Positions 1-7,587 of a stretch of DNA of 64,000 bases are shown here, piece after piece (position 1 is the first letter of the stretch; the number at the start of each line of letters is the position of its first letter). Under the pieces are notes generated by a model. That model was given only the letters and a program-made list of their open reading frames with translations, was not told where the DNA came from and did not search any database. The DNA comes from Thalassobius sp034670005 (GTDB lineage: Bacteria; Pseudomonadota; Alphaproteobacteria; Rhodobacterales; Rhodobacteraceae). The stretch is from positions 1 to 64,000 of the forward strand of contig NZ_JAXMOH010000007.1 in the NCBI RefSeq assembly GCF_034670005.1, written 5' to 3'. The position numbers and the translations under genes were made by a program.

Positions 1-228
1 TCTCGACCGCACCAGTTTTTCAACGCAAATCGTTGAAATTATTGAAGGTTGTAGGGTGGGGTAATGATGTAGCCCCCATTCAGCCCTTAATTTTCAATCA
101 CTAAACTAAGTAAGCTTCGCGATAATGAACACACCAATAGCGTGACCGATTGCCTTGCCAAAGATCATGTCGATGATCGAAAGGATCGTGCTGATCGTCC
201 AGGCAACCCAAACCTGCCCCATCCGTAC
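1..228. other. Left edge, no gene recognised
   Basis: This stretch is visibly more AT-rich than the rest of the window. I see no open frame with recognisable protein content on either strand. It may be part of the degenerate accessory DNA that continues to about 1.3 kb. Nothing further can be supported. Confidence 0.4.
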
Positions 229-918
229 CTACTGAAAATCCACGCGACAAGAGGCAACCCCAAAACCGTCACGCGCCGCCAAAGGATACATCCGTCGAAT
301 GCGCCGTATACAGGATGTAAAGATGGCGGGTGATGACAGAACCGAATTTCGAACAGCTTCAGAGAAGGACTGCAGAAGTTTGGCATCCGTCGCCAACAAA
401 TTACGCAGCAGTCGTGTGAGCTCGAGCTGTACACCCTAATCGGAGCGCGTCCGGTTGCAAATGTTTACCTAGTCCAAACCTGACAGTCTTTCGTTGAGCT
501 CAGCCTCAAAGCCGGCATCGCGCAGGTGGGTGGCGTGACCACTTAACCACACCATGTCAGTCCCGTCGTTCCGCCTTAAATGGATTGAAACTGCGGTCCA
601 AGATCTGCCGACAAGTCCGACGGCCGTAGGTTCGTCGAAACGATGTGAAGTTATGTGAAAATCGCCGTGAGTTCCAATCCTTATAGCCTCGAAGGTGTAA
701 AACGAGAGATCGGTTCTAGCGATTGCATAGGCTGTCTCAGATGTCTTGGGCTCGATCCATCCGCCGTGCGGCACCAAGATTACTGCCTCTGAACCACGAT
801 CCAAGGCTCGAATGCGATAGTCGATGTCGAGCCGCTCGTTGGCGGCAGGTTCGTTGAAGGATTTGTAGCGGTCGACCATTAAGCATCTTTCAGGCATTTG
901 AAAGAACGCGTCATCCAA
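229..918 (-). pseudogene. Poly-gamma-glutamate hydrolase family protein, interrupted by two in-frame TAG codons
   Basis: The N-terminal 149 codons resemble the phage-type poly-gamma-glutamate hydrolase family. The zinc-site-like segments VPHGGWIEPKTSE, HITSHRFDEP and AVSIH are all present. The frame meets TAG at 471-469, then continues as VNICNRTRSD, meets TAG at 438-436, and continues as GVQLELTRLLRNLL. These are the expected C-terminal family segments (DPDNI-NR and G-GVQLE-S). The same frame finally ends at another TAG at 231-229. The homology therefore survives two amber codons without any frameshift, which points to a recent nonsense-mutated pseudogene. The start is uncertain: TTG at 918, or ATG at 897 or 879. 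Family members hydrolyse poly-gamma-glutamate and are common in phages and prophages. Confidence 0.7.
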
Positions 919-1206
919 TCACAAACTCCCAGATGATGTCGGCCCATGCCGGCCTTTCGTCTGTCTCGTACCGAATGACTGCTCCCAGCCCATTCTGTTG
1001 AAAAAGTCCCTGTGCAGCTCCGTGCCCTCCAAAATGTAGAACAATGTTCCTGCCTGGCGGTCTATTTTCCGGATTTCGAGGTCCTTTGCGAAGATGTCGG
1101 AACAGCTTCCCTCAGCTTTGCTCCTTCGAACGTGGTTGCCGAGTTTTTCAACAGAGTTAGCCCGAAGCAGACATCTAGTCGAAGGCTGGGCACATAGGTC
1201 GTACAT
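919..1206 (-). CDS. Hypothetical protein, 95 aa, possibly not real
   Basis: This open frame lies directly upstream of the broken hydrolase, in the same reading frame, and is separated from it only by a TGA. I do not recognise it. It has no signal peptide or membrane segment, and its composition is mixed. The centre (KIDRQAGTLFYILEGTELH) looks protein-like, but the two ends look random. It could be a fragment of a decayed gene joined to the hydrolase remnant. Low confidence. Confidence 0.2.
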   Translation of the reverse strand: MYDLCAQPSTRCLLRANSVEKLGNHVRRSKAEGSCSDIFAKDLEIRKIDRQAGTLFYILEGTELHRDFFNRMGWEQSFGTRQTKGRHGPTSSGSL

Positions 1207-1313
1207 GCATTTCGGGCGGAAAGCCGAGGAACGCTACGCCTCTCATTACCGCGAACCTATGGGACTAAACCGCCGCAAATTGGATTCGGTAACTTGCAAT
1301 GGCAGCGCCCAAG

Positions 1314-1898
1314 TCAACATTCCTCCGGTCGCCGCCAAAACGACAAAACGCTGTCAGCCGTCCGGCGTCGGGCTGGCTTGAGATCTCCTTCGAAAGTGCC
1401 GATGGTTATGAAACCAACAAGATGTGCCCCTTCCCCGAGGCCAAAGGCTGATCGCAGCGCCATACTCCCAACGCGCCGACCACTGACCACCTTTCCCCTG
1501 CACCCTAATGCCGCGAGCGCCAGCAGGACGTTTTGCAGGCCCGCGCCGACCGAGATCCATTGTTCACTGACAGGCACCAATGGGTGGCCATCATCAATAT
1601 TCGCAACGACGGCAATCAGGGTCGGAGCGGCGAGCGAGCAGCCGCGCGACCGGTCGAGGTCTTCGTCCGTGGCAGCGGGATCCGCTTCGAGCGCGGCTGC
1701 GGCAAAGACCTCGGCCAGGGCGGCACGGTCTCCGTGGGCCACGGCGACCAGATGCAAGGGCCCGAGTCTGCCGTGGTCGGGGGCGGCCGCCGCGGCCTCA
1801 GCGAGCAAGGTAAGTTCTTCGTCAGACAGGGCACGACCCGCCAAGCGGCGGGGGCTGACCGATCTGCGTGCATGGATCGTGGCCAGGATCGGACTCAT
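1314..1898 (-). CDS. Nitroreductase family protein
   Basis: This is a 194-residue FMN-dependent nitroreductase-like protein. It has the N-terminal HARRSVSPR segment that contacts the FMN phosphate, an Ala-rich helix ending AAAAAPDHG, and the central GAGLQNVLLALAALG helix typical of the fold. Its ATG lies inside the stop region of moeA (overlap 1895-1898), so it is translationally coupled to moeA and is the last gene of the arsenite oxidase transcription unit. Nitroreductase genes are known companions of aio operons in several proteobacteria, but their role there is unsettled. A part in redox or cofactor maintenance is only a guess. The family assignment is good; the substrate is unknown. Confidence 0.8.
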   Translation of the reverse strand: MSPILATIHARRSVSPRRLAGRALSDEELTLLAEAAAAAPDHGRLGPLHLVAVAHGDRAALAEVFAAAALEADPAATDEDLDRSRGCSLAAPTLIAVVANIDDGHPLVPVSEQWISVGAGLQNVLLALAALGCRGKVVSGRRVGSMALRSAFGLGEGAHLVGFITIGTFEGDLKPARRRTADSVLSFWRRPEEC

Positions 1899-3148
1899 TC
1901 GAGAAGCGGCTCCACCTTCAGCGGTTGGCCCACACTGACACGCGGCATCTCCTTGTCGATGACGGCGATGCCGCGCGCCATCGCGATCGGACCAAGGCTA
2001 GCGGATGCCCCCCGGCCAAGACGCTGAAGGATTGGCCTGCCCATTGCATCGCGCTGATCCCAGGTCACTGGGACATATTCACGCCGGCCTGTCCTGCGGG
2101 AATAGTCGAATCCGGACACGGCCGGAAGCCAGATGTCCGACACCTCGGTCATCCCGGCGGCCTTGCGCAGCGCGGGCCGCGCGATCTGGCTGAAGGTCAC
2201 CGCCGCAGCATAGGGATTGCCCGGCAGGCCCACATAGAGCGCGTCCGCGACCCGGCCCACGGTCAAAGGCTTGCCCGGCCTGATCGCCACTTTCAGCACG
2301 TCAAGCGTGGCGTCCTCACGGCGCAGGGCGTCGAGGATATGATCCTCTTCGCCCGCCGACACCCCGCCCGAAGAAATGACGACATCATTCTCTTCTGCGG
2401 CGCGGCGGATGGTGGCGCGGATCGTGTCGGCGTCATCGCGAAGGATGCCGTAATCGGTCAACTCGATCCAGGGCTGCGCCAGCAGGGCGCGCAGCATGAC
2501 GCGGTTGGAATTGTAGATCTGGCCGTGCTGCAACAGCGATCCCGGCTCTCGCAACTCGCTGCCCGTCGAGAATAGGCCGACGCGCAATTTCCGGAAAGCA
2601 GAGATCTCGGGAATGCCGGTTCCCGCGAGAAGGGCCAGGCGCGGCGCGGTCAGCAGGTGTCCGGCAGGCAGGGGCCATTCTCCCGCGCGGCAATCCTCTC
2701 CCCGGCGCCGGATGTTTAGCGATGTACGCGGGGCCTCGGCAACGATCAGCGTGTTGCCGTCGCGGCGCACGCGTTCCTGCAAAATAACGGCATCCGCACC
2801 TTCGGGGATCGGGGCGCCGGTGAAAATCCGTGCCGCCGTTCCGGGCCGAAGGATGACTGATCTTGTGTCGCCCGCCACGATCCTGTCCGAGACGGGAAGC
2901 CGCCAAGGGCCATGCCCGGAAAAATCACCGGTCGAAACCGCATAGCCGTCCATCGCGGCGTTGTCGAAAGGGGGCAGGTTGACCTGCGCGGAGGGGGGAT
3001 CAGCCAGAACGCGGCCAAGGGCAAAGTCGAGTGGCAGCGTCTCCGCCTCGCGCATAGGAGCTACGGCGGCGACGGTTCTCAGACGCGCCGCATCGACCGA
3101 CAGCGTTGCCCCCGTATTCCCGGTGGAACAAAAATCTGGCTGGGCCAT
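1895..3148 (-). CDS. moeA: Molybdopterin molybdenumtransferase MoeA, aio-linked
   Basis: MoeA inserts molybdate into adenylylated molybdopterin in the cytoplasm, the last step of basic molybdenum cofactor synthesis. The 417-residue protein shows the family signatures in order: ALGRVLADP and NAAMDGYAV near the N-terminus, a TGAPIPEGADAVILQE segment, the MPT-binding SSGGVSAGEEDHI loop, and GLPGNPYAAAV near residue 320. I chose the ATG at 3148 because GGGGAG lies 8 bases upstream; an in-frame ATG at 3169 would add seven residues. It sits 68 bases downstream of aioA, past a strong hairpin with a T run. A dedicated moeA in an aio operon would supply cofactor for the oxidase. The stop overlaps the nitroreductase start. 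Confidence 0.92.
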   Translation of the reverse strand: MAQPDFCSTGNTGATLSVDAARLRTVAAVAPMREAETLPLDFALGRVLADPPSAQVNLPPFDNAAMDGYAVSTGDFSGHGPWRLPVSDRIVAGDTRSVILRPGTAARIFTGAPIPEGADAVILQERVRRDGNTLIVAEAPRTSLNIRRRGEDCRAGEWPLPAGHLLTAPRLALLAGTGIPEISAFRKLRVGLFSTGSELREPGSLLQHGQIYNSNRVMLRALLAQPWIELTDYGILRDDADTIRATIRRAAEENDVVISSGGVSAGEEDHILDALRREDATLDVLKVAIRPGKPLTVGRVADALYVGLPGNPYAAAVTFSQIARPALRKAAGMTEVSDIWLPAVSGFDYSRRTGRREYVPVTWDQRDAMGRPILQRLGRGASASLGPIAMARGIAVIDKEMPRVSVGQPLKVEPLLE

Positions 3149-3171
3149 CGCGCTCTCCCCTTCGCGCATGG

Positions 3172-3203
3172 AAAAAACGCCCGCCCCGGTTTCGGGGCGG
3201 GCG
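3172..3203 (-). terminator. Rho-independent terminator or attenuator between aioA and moeA
   Basis: On the minus strand, an 11-bp perfect GC stem (CGCCCGCCCCG at 3203-3193, paired with 3188-3178) closes an AAAC loop and is followed by six T (3177-3172). It lies between the aioA stop and the moeA ribosome-binding site. It probably lets only part of the aioBA transcription continue into moeA and the nitroreductase gene. Confidence 0.8.
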
Positions 3204-3216
3204 CGGTTTGCGATGC

Positions 3217-5682
3217 TCAGAGCACCACTTCCTTGGACTTGAAGGATATCGCCTGCGTCTCGGGCGTCGCGTTCGCGATCTTGCGAATGTCGCCCCAGCA
3301 GTGCTTGTAGTCGGGCAGCACCAGTTCGTTCACACCGGGATTGACCACGTTGCCCTGGCTGCCCGCAGGCGAGCCGAACACCATCGCCACCTGGCCGCGC
3401 TTGGCCGTCGGCGTCGGATAGGCCATGCCCTGGGTCACGCCGTTGTCGTTGACGATCTCCAGCAGGTCGCCCGGGTTCAGGCCCAGGTCGACCATGTCGT
3501 CGGGATTCATCTCGACGAAGGGATGCGGGAACCGGTCCTGGATGAAGTCGTTTTCCTGATCCAGGAACTGGTTCTGCCAGAAGATGTTGGCCCGGACGTT
3601 GTTGATCCAGAACTTGTGGGCGGCCTTTTCGCGCGCCTTGCCCGGCGCCTGCCAGCCCCGCCAACCGGCGGCACAGAACAGCGCCTTCTTGTCATCGCGC
3701 CCGTGCCGGTCGAAGGTGCCCTCGGCATAAAGCCGTTCGGTCCCGACCAGTTCGCCGTTCTCGAAGCCCACGACCGGTTCCTGAACCCCATTGTTCCCCA
3801 TCGCGCGCAGGCGGTCATAGGTCACTTCCGGGTTGCCCTGGTTGTAGCCGTCCATGAAGGCGTCTTCCTCGGTCTGCCAGTCATAGCCCTTGAACTGATC
3901 GGCATAGGCATCGTTGCCCATCTCGCGCAGCACACGTTCCATGTTCTGCGCGACGCCGGCCGCGATCAGGCAATCCGGCTTGGAATTGCCGAACGGGTCC
4001 ATGTAGCGTTCCGACAGGCGCATCCGCCGCTCGCCGTTCATCGAGGTGAGGTTCATCTCGTTGGCTTCGCAGGCGGGCAGGATGACATGGGCGTTCTGGC
4101 CGATCTGGCTGTGGATGATGTCCACGTCCACCACGAACAGCCCGCCCGCGTTGATCGCCGACACGATCGCGTCGACAACCTGTTCACGGGTGCCGCCCGC
4201 GGCGGCGTCGATGGCGTCCTTCACCATGTCCGAACGCCGCTTGTGAACGCGCTTGAACTCGGATGCGTTCAGCGTGGTCTTGTAGTGGTCGCAGGCCCAG
4301 ATGTGGTGCACGCCGCCCAGACCCCGGATCAGGAACTGGTCGATATATTCGGCGGGACGGCCGACATGCGCATCCGACGGACGGTAATACCCTTCCTGAT
4401 GCCCACCCAAGCGGCAGACCCCACCGCCTTCGCGGCCGATATTGCCGGTGGCCAGGGCGATGTTCACCAAGGCACCGATGGTGCGATAGTTGTCGTTGCC
4501 CCAGATGATGCCCTTTTCATAGGCGGTGACGCATTTGCGGCGGCTGCCATCGTCATGCGGTTTGGCGATCCATTCGGCTGCCTTGACGATATCGGCCGCC
4601 GGAACGCCGCAGATATCCGCCGCTTCCTCGACCGAGGTGCGGCAGCTTTCCATCGCGAAGTCGAGGCTGCCAAGCCCCGCCGGATGGGCTTCGTCCTGCG
4701 CCACCGCTTCGCCGCTCTGGAAGGTCGAATTGGCGATGAACTCGGCATCCACCCAGCCGTTGTCGACGATATGGGTCAGGATGGCGTTGAACAGCGCCAT
4801 GTCGGTGCCTTCGTTGATCGCAAGATGCAGGACGTTCTCCTTACCCGCATATCGCTCGGAGGCGCTGATCGTCAGTGTGCGACGCGGGTCCACCGCGATG
4901 AACTTCGCCCCGTTCTGAAGACCGGGCACCATGTGGTTCAAATAGAGGTTAGTCTGGGTCTCCATCGAGTTCGCGCCGACCATGAAGATGGTGTCGGTCA
5001 GCCCGTAATCCTTGTAGGCGTAGTTCAGTTCACCCACGCCCATGTCCCGGGTCGAATGCACCTCGGAATTGTAGGCCGGGCGGTTGTGGATCCGGCAGTT
5101 CTTGACCTTCATGCTGTCGAAATAGAGTTTTCCGGTGCCCCAGGTGTTTTCGTACCCGCCGGCCGAACCGCCGTGGTCGAACATCGACACGACAAGATCG
5201 TCCTCGGAGCCTTCGGTCACCACCCGCGCCGTCACCCGCGCCACGAGGTCGAGAGCGTCCTCCCATGTCGTGGGCTGCCAGACGCCGTTGCGCCAGACCA
5301 TCGGATCCGACAGGCGCTGCTGCTGCGTGCCCGTAACCTTGGAGGGACGGTTTTCAGCCATCCGTGCCCCGCGGATCGAACCAAGCCCGGAATTGACTTC
5401 GCAGTTCACGTCCGGCTTGACGACCAGCTGCACATCTTGGCCGTTCTGCTTGACGATGTTGTACATCGACGGCGCGTACCAAGCTTCGGTATCCTGATAC
5501 TGCTGTTCGCTCAGGTCGACGCCGAACTTGTTCTCGCCGGGGGCCGTGCCGCCCTGCTTGTTCATCGGCCATGTGTAGGCCTTGTAGCCGCAGCCGACGA
5601 TGCAGTAGTGGCAGGTTACGTTGTGTTCCTTCGCATCCGCCGGGATGATCGGAAGCCGGTCTATCTGTCTTTTGTAAGCCAT
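3217..5682 (-). CDS. aioA: Arsenite oxidase large (molybdopterin) subunit AioA
   Basis: AioA oxidises arsenite to arsenate at a molybdenum bis-pterin centre in the periplasm and passes electrons through a 3Fe-4S cluster to AioB. The 821-residue length is normal. Cys24, Cys27 and Cys31 form the C-X2-C-X3-C 3Fe-4S motif (TCHYCIVGCGY) that is diagnostic of arsenite oxidase. Other hallmark segments are FDHGGSAGGYENTWGTGK, RIHNRPAYNSE, AYEKGIIWGNDNY, RLGGHQEGYYRP and NLTSMNGERRMRLSE. It has no signal peptide of its own and would be co-exported with AioB through the Tat system. GAGGGG precedes the ATG. The gap from aioB is 13 bases, so the pair is one operon. Confidence 0.97.
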   Translation of the reverse strand: MAYKRQIDRLPIIPADAKEHNVTCHYCIVGCGYKAYTWPMNKQGGTAPGENKFGVDLSEQQYQDTEAWYAPSMYNIVKQNGQDVQLVVKPDVNCEVNSGLGSIRGARMAENRPSKVTGTQQQRLSDPMVWRNGVWQPTTWEDALDLVARVTARVVTEGSEDDLVVSMFDHGGSAGGYENTWGTGKLYFDSMKVKNCRIHNRPAYNSEVHSTRDMGVGELNYAYKDYGLTDTIFMVGANSMETQTNLYLNHMVPGLQNGAKFIAVDPRRTLTISASERYAGKENVLHLAINEGTDMALFNAILTHIVDNGWVDAEFIANSTFQSGEAVAQDEAHPAGLGSLDFAMESCRTSVEEAADICGVPAADIVKAAEWIAKPHDDGSRRKCVTAYEKGIIWGNDNYRTIGALVNIALATGNIGREGGGVCRLGGHQEGYYRPSDAHVGRPAEYIDQFLIRGLGGVHHIWACDHYKTTLNASEFKRVHKRRSDMVKDAIDAAAGGTREQVVDAIVSAINAGGLFVVDVDIIHSQIGQNAHVILPACEANEMNLTSMNGERRMRLSERYMDPFGNSKPDCLIAAGVAQNMERVLREMGNDAYADQFKGYDWQTEEDAFMDGYNQGNPEVTYDRLRAMGNNGVQEPVVGFENGELVGTERLYAEGTFDRHGRDDKKALFCAAGWRGWQAPGKAREKAAHKFWINNVRANIFWQNQFLDQENDFIQDRFPHPFVEMNPDDMVDLGLNPGDLLEIVNDNGVTQGMAYPTPTAKRGQVAMVFGSPAGSQGNVVNPGVNELVLPDYKHCWGDIRKIANATPETQAISFKSKEVVL

Positions 5683-5695
5683 GATCTTTTCCCCC

Positions 5696-6214
5696 TCACA
5701 ACACGTTGGACAGACGGCCGTAAATCAGCTCGTCCACCCCTTCGGCATGAATGTCGCCCTTGTCGTCCACGCGCAGGACGAATTGCGGCAGGTTGTTGGT
5801 GGCATGGCCCCATATCTGCTGGCCGCCCGCTTCCGTATCGAACCGTGAGTGGTGACCGGGGCAGTTCAGCGTCCGATCCTCAGCGCTATAGCTGAGTATC
5901 CATCCCTTGTGCGGGCAGAGCACAGAATAGGCGACAATATCGCCATCTGGTCCGACACCGCCCTCGACCGCTTGTCCGAGTTTGAGCAGCACGCCCGGGC
6001 TGTCTGCGTCGGGATATTCGATGTCCATCGGCTCGTTGACCACGAGGTCCGAGACATTGGCGATCCTGTTGGGCGGATAATCCACCCGTGCGAGGCTTCG
6101 CGCCTGCGCCTGTTGCGCAGGCAGCACCGTGGACGCCGCAGCCCCCGCAGCGCTTATTAAGCTGCCGCGAAGGAACTGACGACGGCCCGCATCGACCAGC
6201 CGATTGCATTTCAT
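5696..6214 (-). CDS. aioB: Arsenite oxidase small (Rieske) subunit AioB
   Basis: AioB carries the Rieske 2Fe-2S cluster that relays electrons from AioA to periplasmic carriers. The 172-residue protein begins with a twin-arginine signal (GRRQFLRG, then a hydrophobic Ala/Gly stretch), which exports the folded heterodimer. The cluster ligands are CPH and CPGH with 15 residues between, i.e. C-X-H-X15-C-X2-H. The residues after the ligands are Trp (CPHKGW) and His (CPGHH), so the disulfide found in many Rieske proteins and some AioB proteins is absent. The C-terminus GVDELIYGRLSNVL is typical of AioB. GGGAGG lies 8 bases before the ATG. It is the first gene of the aioBA unit. Confidence 0.96.
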   Translation of the reverse strand: MKCNRLVDAGRRQFLRGSLISAAGAAASTVLPAQQAQARSLARVDYPPNRIANVSDLVVNEPMDIEYPDADSPGVLLKLGQAVEGGVGPDGDIVAYSVLCPHKGWILSYSAEDRTLNCPGHHSRFDTEAGGQQIWGHATNNLPQFVLRVDDKGDIHAEGVDELIYGRLSNVL

Positions 6215-6291
6215 GAAAAAAATCCTCCCTTGTTTTTCTGTATACCATGGTAGGCGCTGACACGGCCCCTGCCGACGCCCAAGAGAGGAAT

Positions 6292-6304
6292 GCCGCAGTG
6301 CGGC
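6292..6304 (-). promoter_or_regulatory. Inverted repeat in the aioB promoter region
   Basis: GCCGCA-G-TGCGGC is a perfect 6+1+6 palindrome centred about 84 bases upstream of the aioB start. It could be a regulator half of the aioBA promoter. I found no convincing -24/-12 sigma-54 element in the same interval. Confidence 0.35.
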
Positions 6305-6335
6305 TGTTGACTGATTTTTAAAGGTTTTTTTAAGC

Positions 6336-6351
6336 GTTCGGAAATCCGAAC
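6336..6351 (-). promoter_or_regulatory. 16-bp palindrome between aioR and aioB, candidate AioR site
   Basis: GTTCGGA-AA-TCCGAAC is a perfect 7+2+7 inverted repeat about 130 bases upstream of aioB and just past the aioR stop. The minus-strand sequence after it (GCTTAAAAAAACC) is not T-rich, so it is a poor terminator. An operator for the adjacent response regulator is the most economical reading. Confidence 0.45.
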
Positions 6352-6366
6352 ATTTTCAGCAGCAGA

Positions 6367-7587
6367 TCAGAGGCCGAATTTCTGCATCTTTTCCCACAGA
6401 GTCGTGCGTGAGATTTTCAGCAGCTTGGCCGCTTCGAGGACATGACCATCCGTCCGCGCCAGCGCCGCGATGATCTGCTGCCGTTCGGCGGCGTCGCGCG
6501 CCTCGGATAGCGTCGAGAAGCGGTCGTTCTCCGCTCCGAGTTCGGGGAAGATATCGGAGGGGAACACCCATTCTCCCTGAGCCGCTTCGACCGCTCGAAG
6601 CAGCCGCGCCCGAAGCTCCCGGCCGTTGCCGGGCCAGTCGTGGACGCGGATGGCGCTTTCTGCATGCGATGACAGCCCTTTCAGGGGCAAATTGCGCCGC
6701 TGGTTGAGCGCCTCGAAGAACTGTCTGGCCAACCATATGGCATCGTCCTGTCTTTCGGTGAGCGGAGGAATGAAAACCTCATGCGCCTTGAACAGATAGA
6801 GAAGGTCCGCTCTCAGTTCCCCTGCGATGATATGCTCGTCGACGGTGGGCCAGACCGACGCCACGGCGCGAAACGGTGTGTCGGCCGCCAGAGTTTCAAT
6901 GAGATGGTCCTGCGTTTCCGCTGCAAGGCTTTCCAATCCATTGAGATACAAAGTTCCTTCGCCCACCTCGGCGACGGCCGCTGTCAGCGCCTGATCGTCA
7001 ATATCATTTCGATGCGCACGAACCTCTATGAAGGAGGCGGCACGCCGGTCCGACAGGTCGTGAATCCTGCGCGCAAGACGTGCCTTGCCCAATCCCTTGT
7101 CGCCCCGGATCAGGATCGGATGGTCACCTTCGGCGTATTCGGCGGCCAGTGCATCGACCTGACGCGCGGCTACCGAAATCCCGGTTTGATGTGGCAGGTC
7201 GACATTTTCTTCGGGGCGCAGGATCCGCGCCAGCCGGTTGAGGAAACCGCCCATATCGAACGGCTTGGTGATATAGTCTGCAGCTCCCGCCCGCAACAGC
7301 CGCACAGCCTGGTCGATCCCCCCTTGGCCCGTGATGAACAGAAAGGGTGGCGGGGTTGTCGTGCGGCACAGCGTTTCGTACAGTTCTTCCCCGGTCCCGT
7401 CCGGCAGGCGGATATCGCAGACCACGCCGTCGACCGGCTGTCGCGGTGTCCTGATCGCGGATAGCCCGCGCCCCATTTGCTTGATCCAGGTAACGGAGGC
7501 ACCTTCCAGCTCCAACCGCTGATGAATCGATCCGCCCATGATCTCGTCATCTTCGACGAGCACGATATGCCGGCCTTTCAGTGTCAT
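6367..7587 (-). CDS. aioR: NtrC-family response regulator AioR with a degenerate AAA+ domain
   Basis: This is the response regulator of the arsenite-sensing system. Its 406 residues comprise a receiver domain (VEDDE; phospho-acceptor Asp in VVCDIRLPDG near residue 58), an AAA+ region (about 145-340) and a C-terminal Fis-type helix-turn-helix (EAAKLLKISRTTLWEKM). The central domain is unusual. The Walker A region reads GDKGLGK, the GAFTGA loop that contacts sigma-54 is absent, and the Walker B position reads TLYLNGLESL instead of the usual FLDE. The sensor II-like WPGNGREL is kept. It therefore resembles the GAFTGA-less NtrC of Rhodobacter capsulatus, which works with the housekeeping sigma factor. 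The start overlaps the aioS stop by 4 bases (ATGA). Confidence 0.88.
   Translation of the reverse strand: MTLKGRHIVLVEDDEIMGGSIHQRLELEGASVTWIKQMGRGLSAIRTPRQPVDGVVCDIRLPDGTGEELYETLCRTTTPPPFLFITGQGGIDQAVRLLRAGAADYITKPFDMGGFLNRLARILRPEENVDLPHQTGISVAARQVDALAAEYAEGDHPILIRGDKGLGKARLARRIHDLSDRRAASFIEVRAHRNDIDDQALTAAVAEVGEGTLYLNGLESLAAETQDHLIETLAADTPFRAVASVWPTVDEHIIAGELRADLLYLFKAHEVFIPPLTERQDDAIWLARQFFEALNQRRNLPLKGLSSHAESAIRVHDWPGNGRELRARLLRAVEAAQGEWVFPSDIFPELGAENDRFSTLSEARDAAERQQIIAALARTDGHVLEAAKLLKISRTTLWEKMQKFGL

Noticed and set aside
229..471. Amber read-through or pyrrolysine-type recoding as the normal reading of the hydrolase gene
   Set aside because: No suppressor tRNA or PylS-like gene is in the window and other genes here end normally. 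Pseudogenisation is simpler, though the alternative is noted as a finding.
3106..5895. Very long open frame on the plus strand opposite aioA (929 codons)
   Set aside because: It is the antisense of a clearly conserved gene in a high-GC genome, has no recognisable domain, and is rich in His, Val and Arg as expected for a mirror frame.
6215..6335. Sigma-54 promoter upstream of aioB
   Set aside because: I scanned the minus strand for TGGCAC-N5-TTGC. The best candidate (AGGGGC-N5-CAGC) keeps the GG and GC but matches too few other positions to call.
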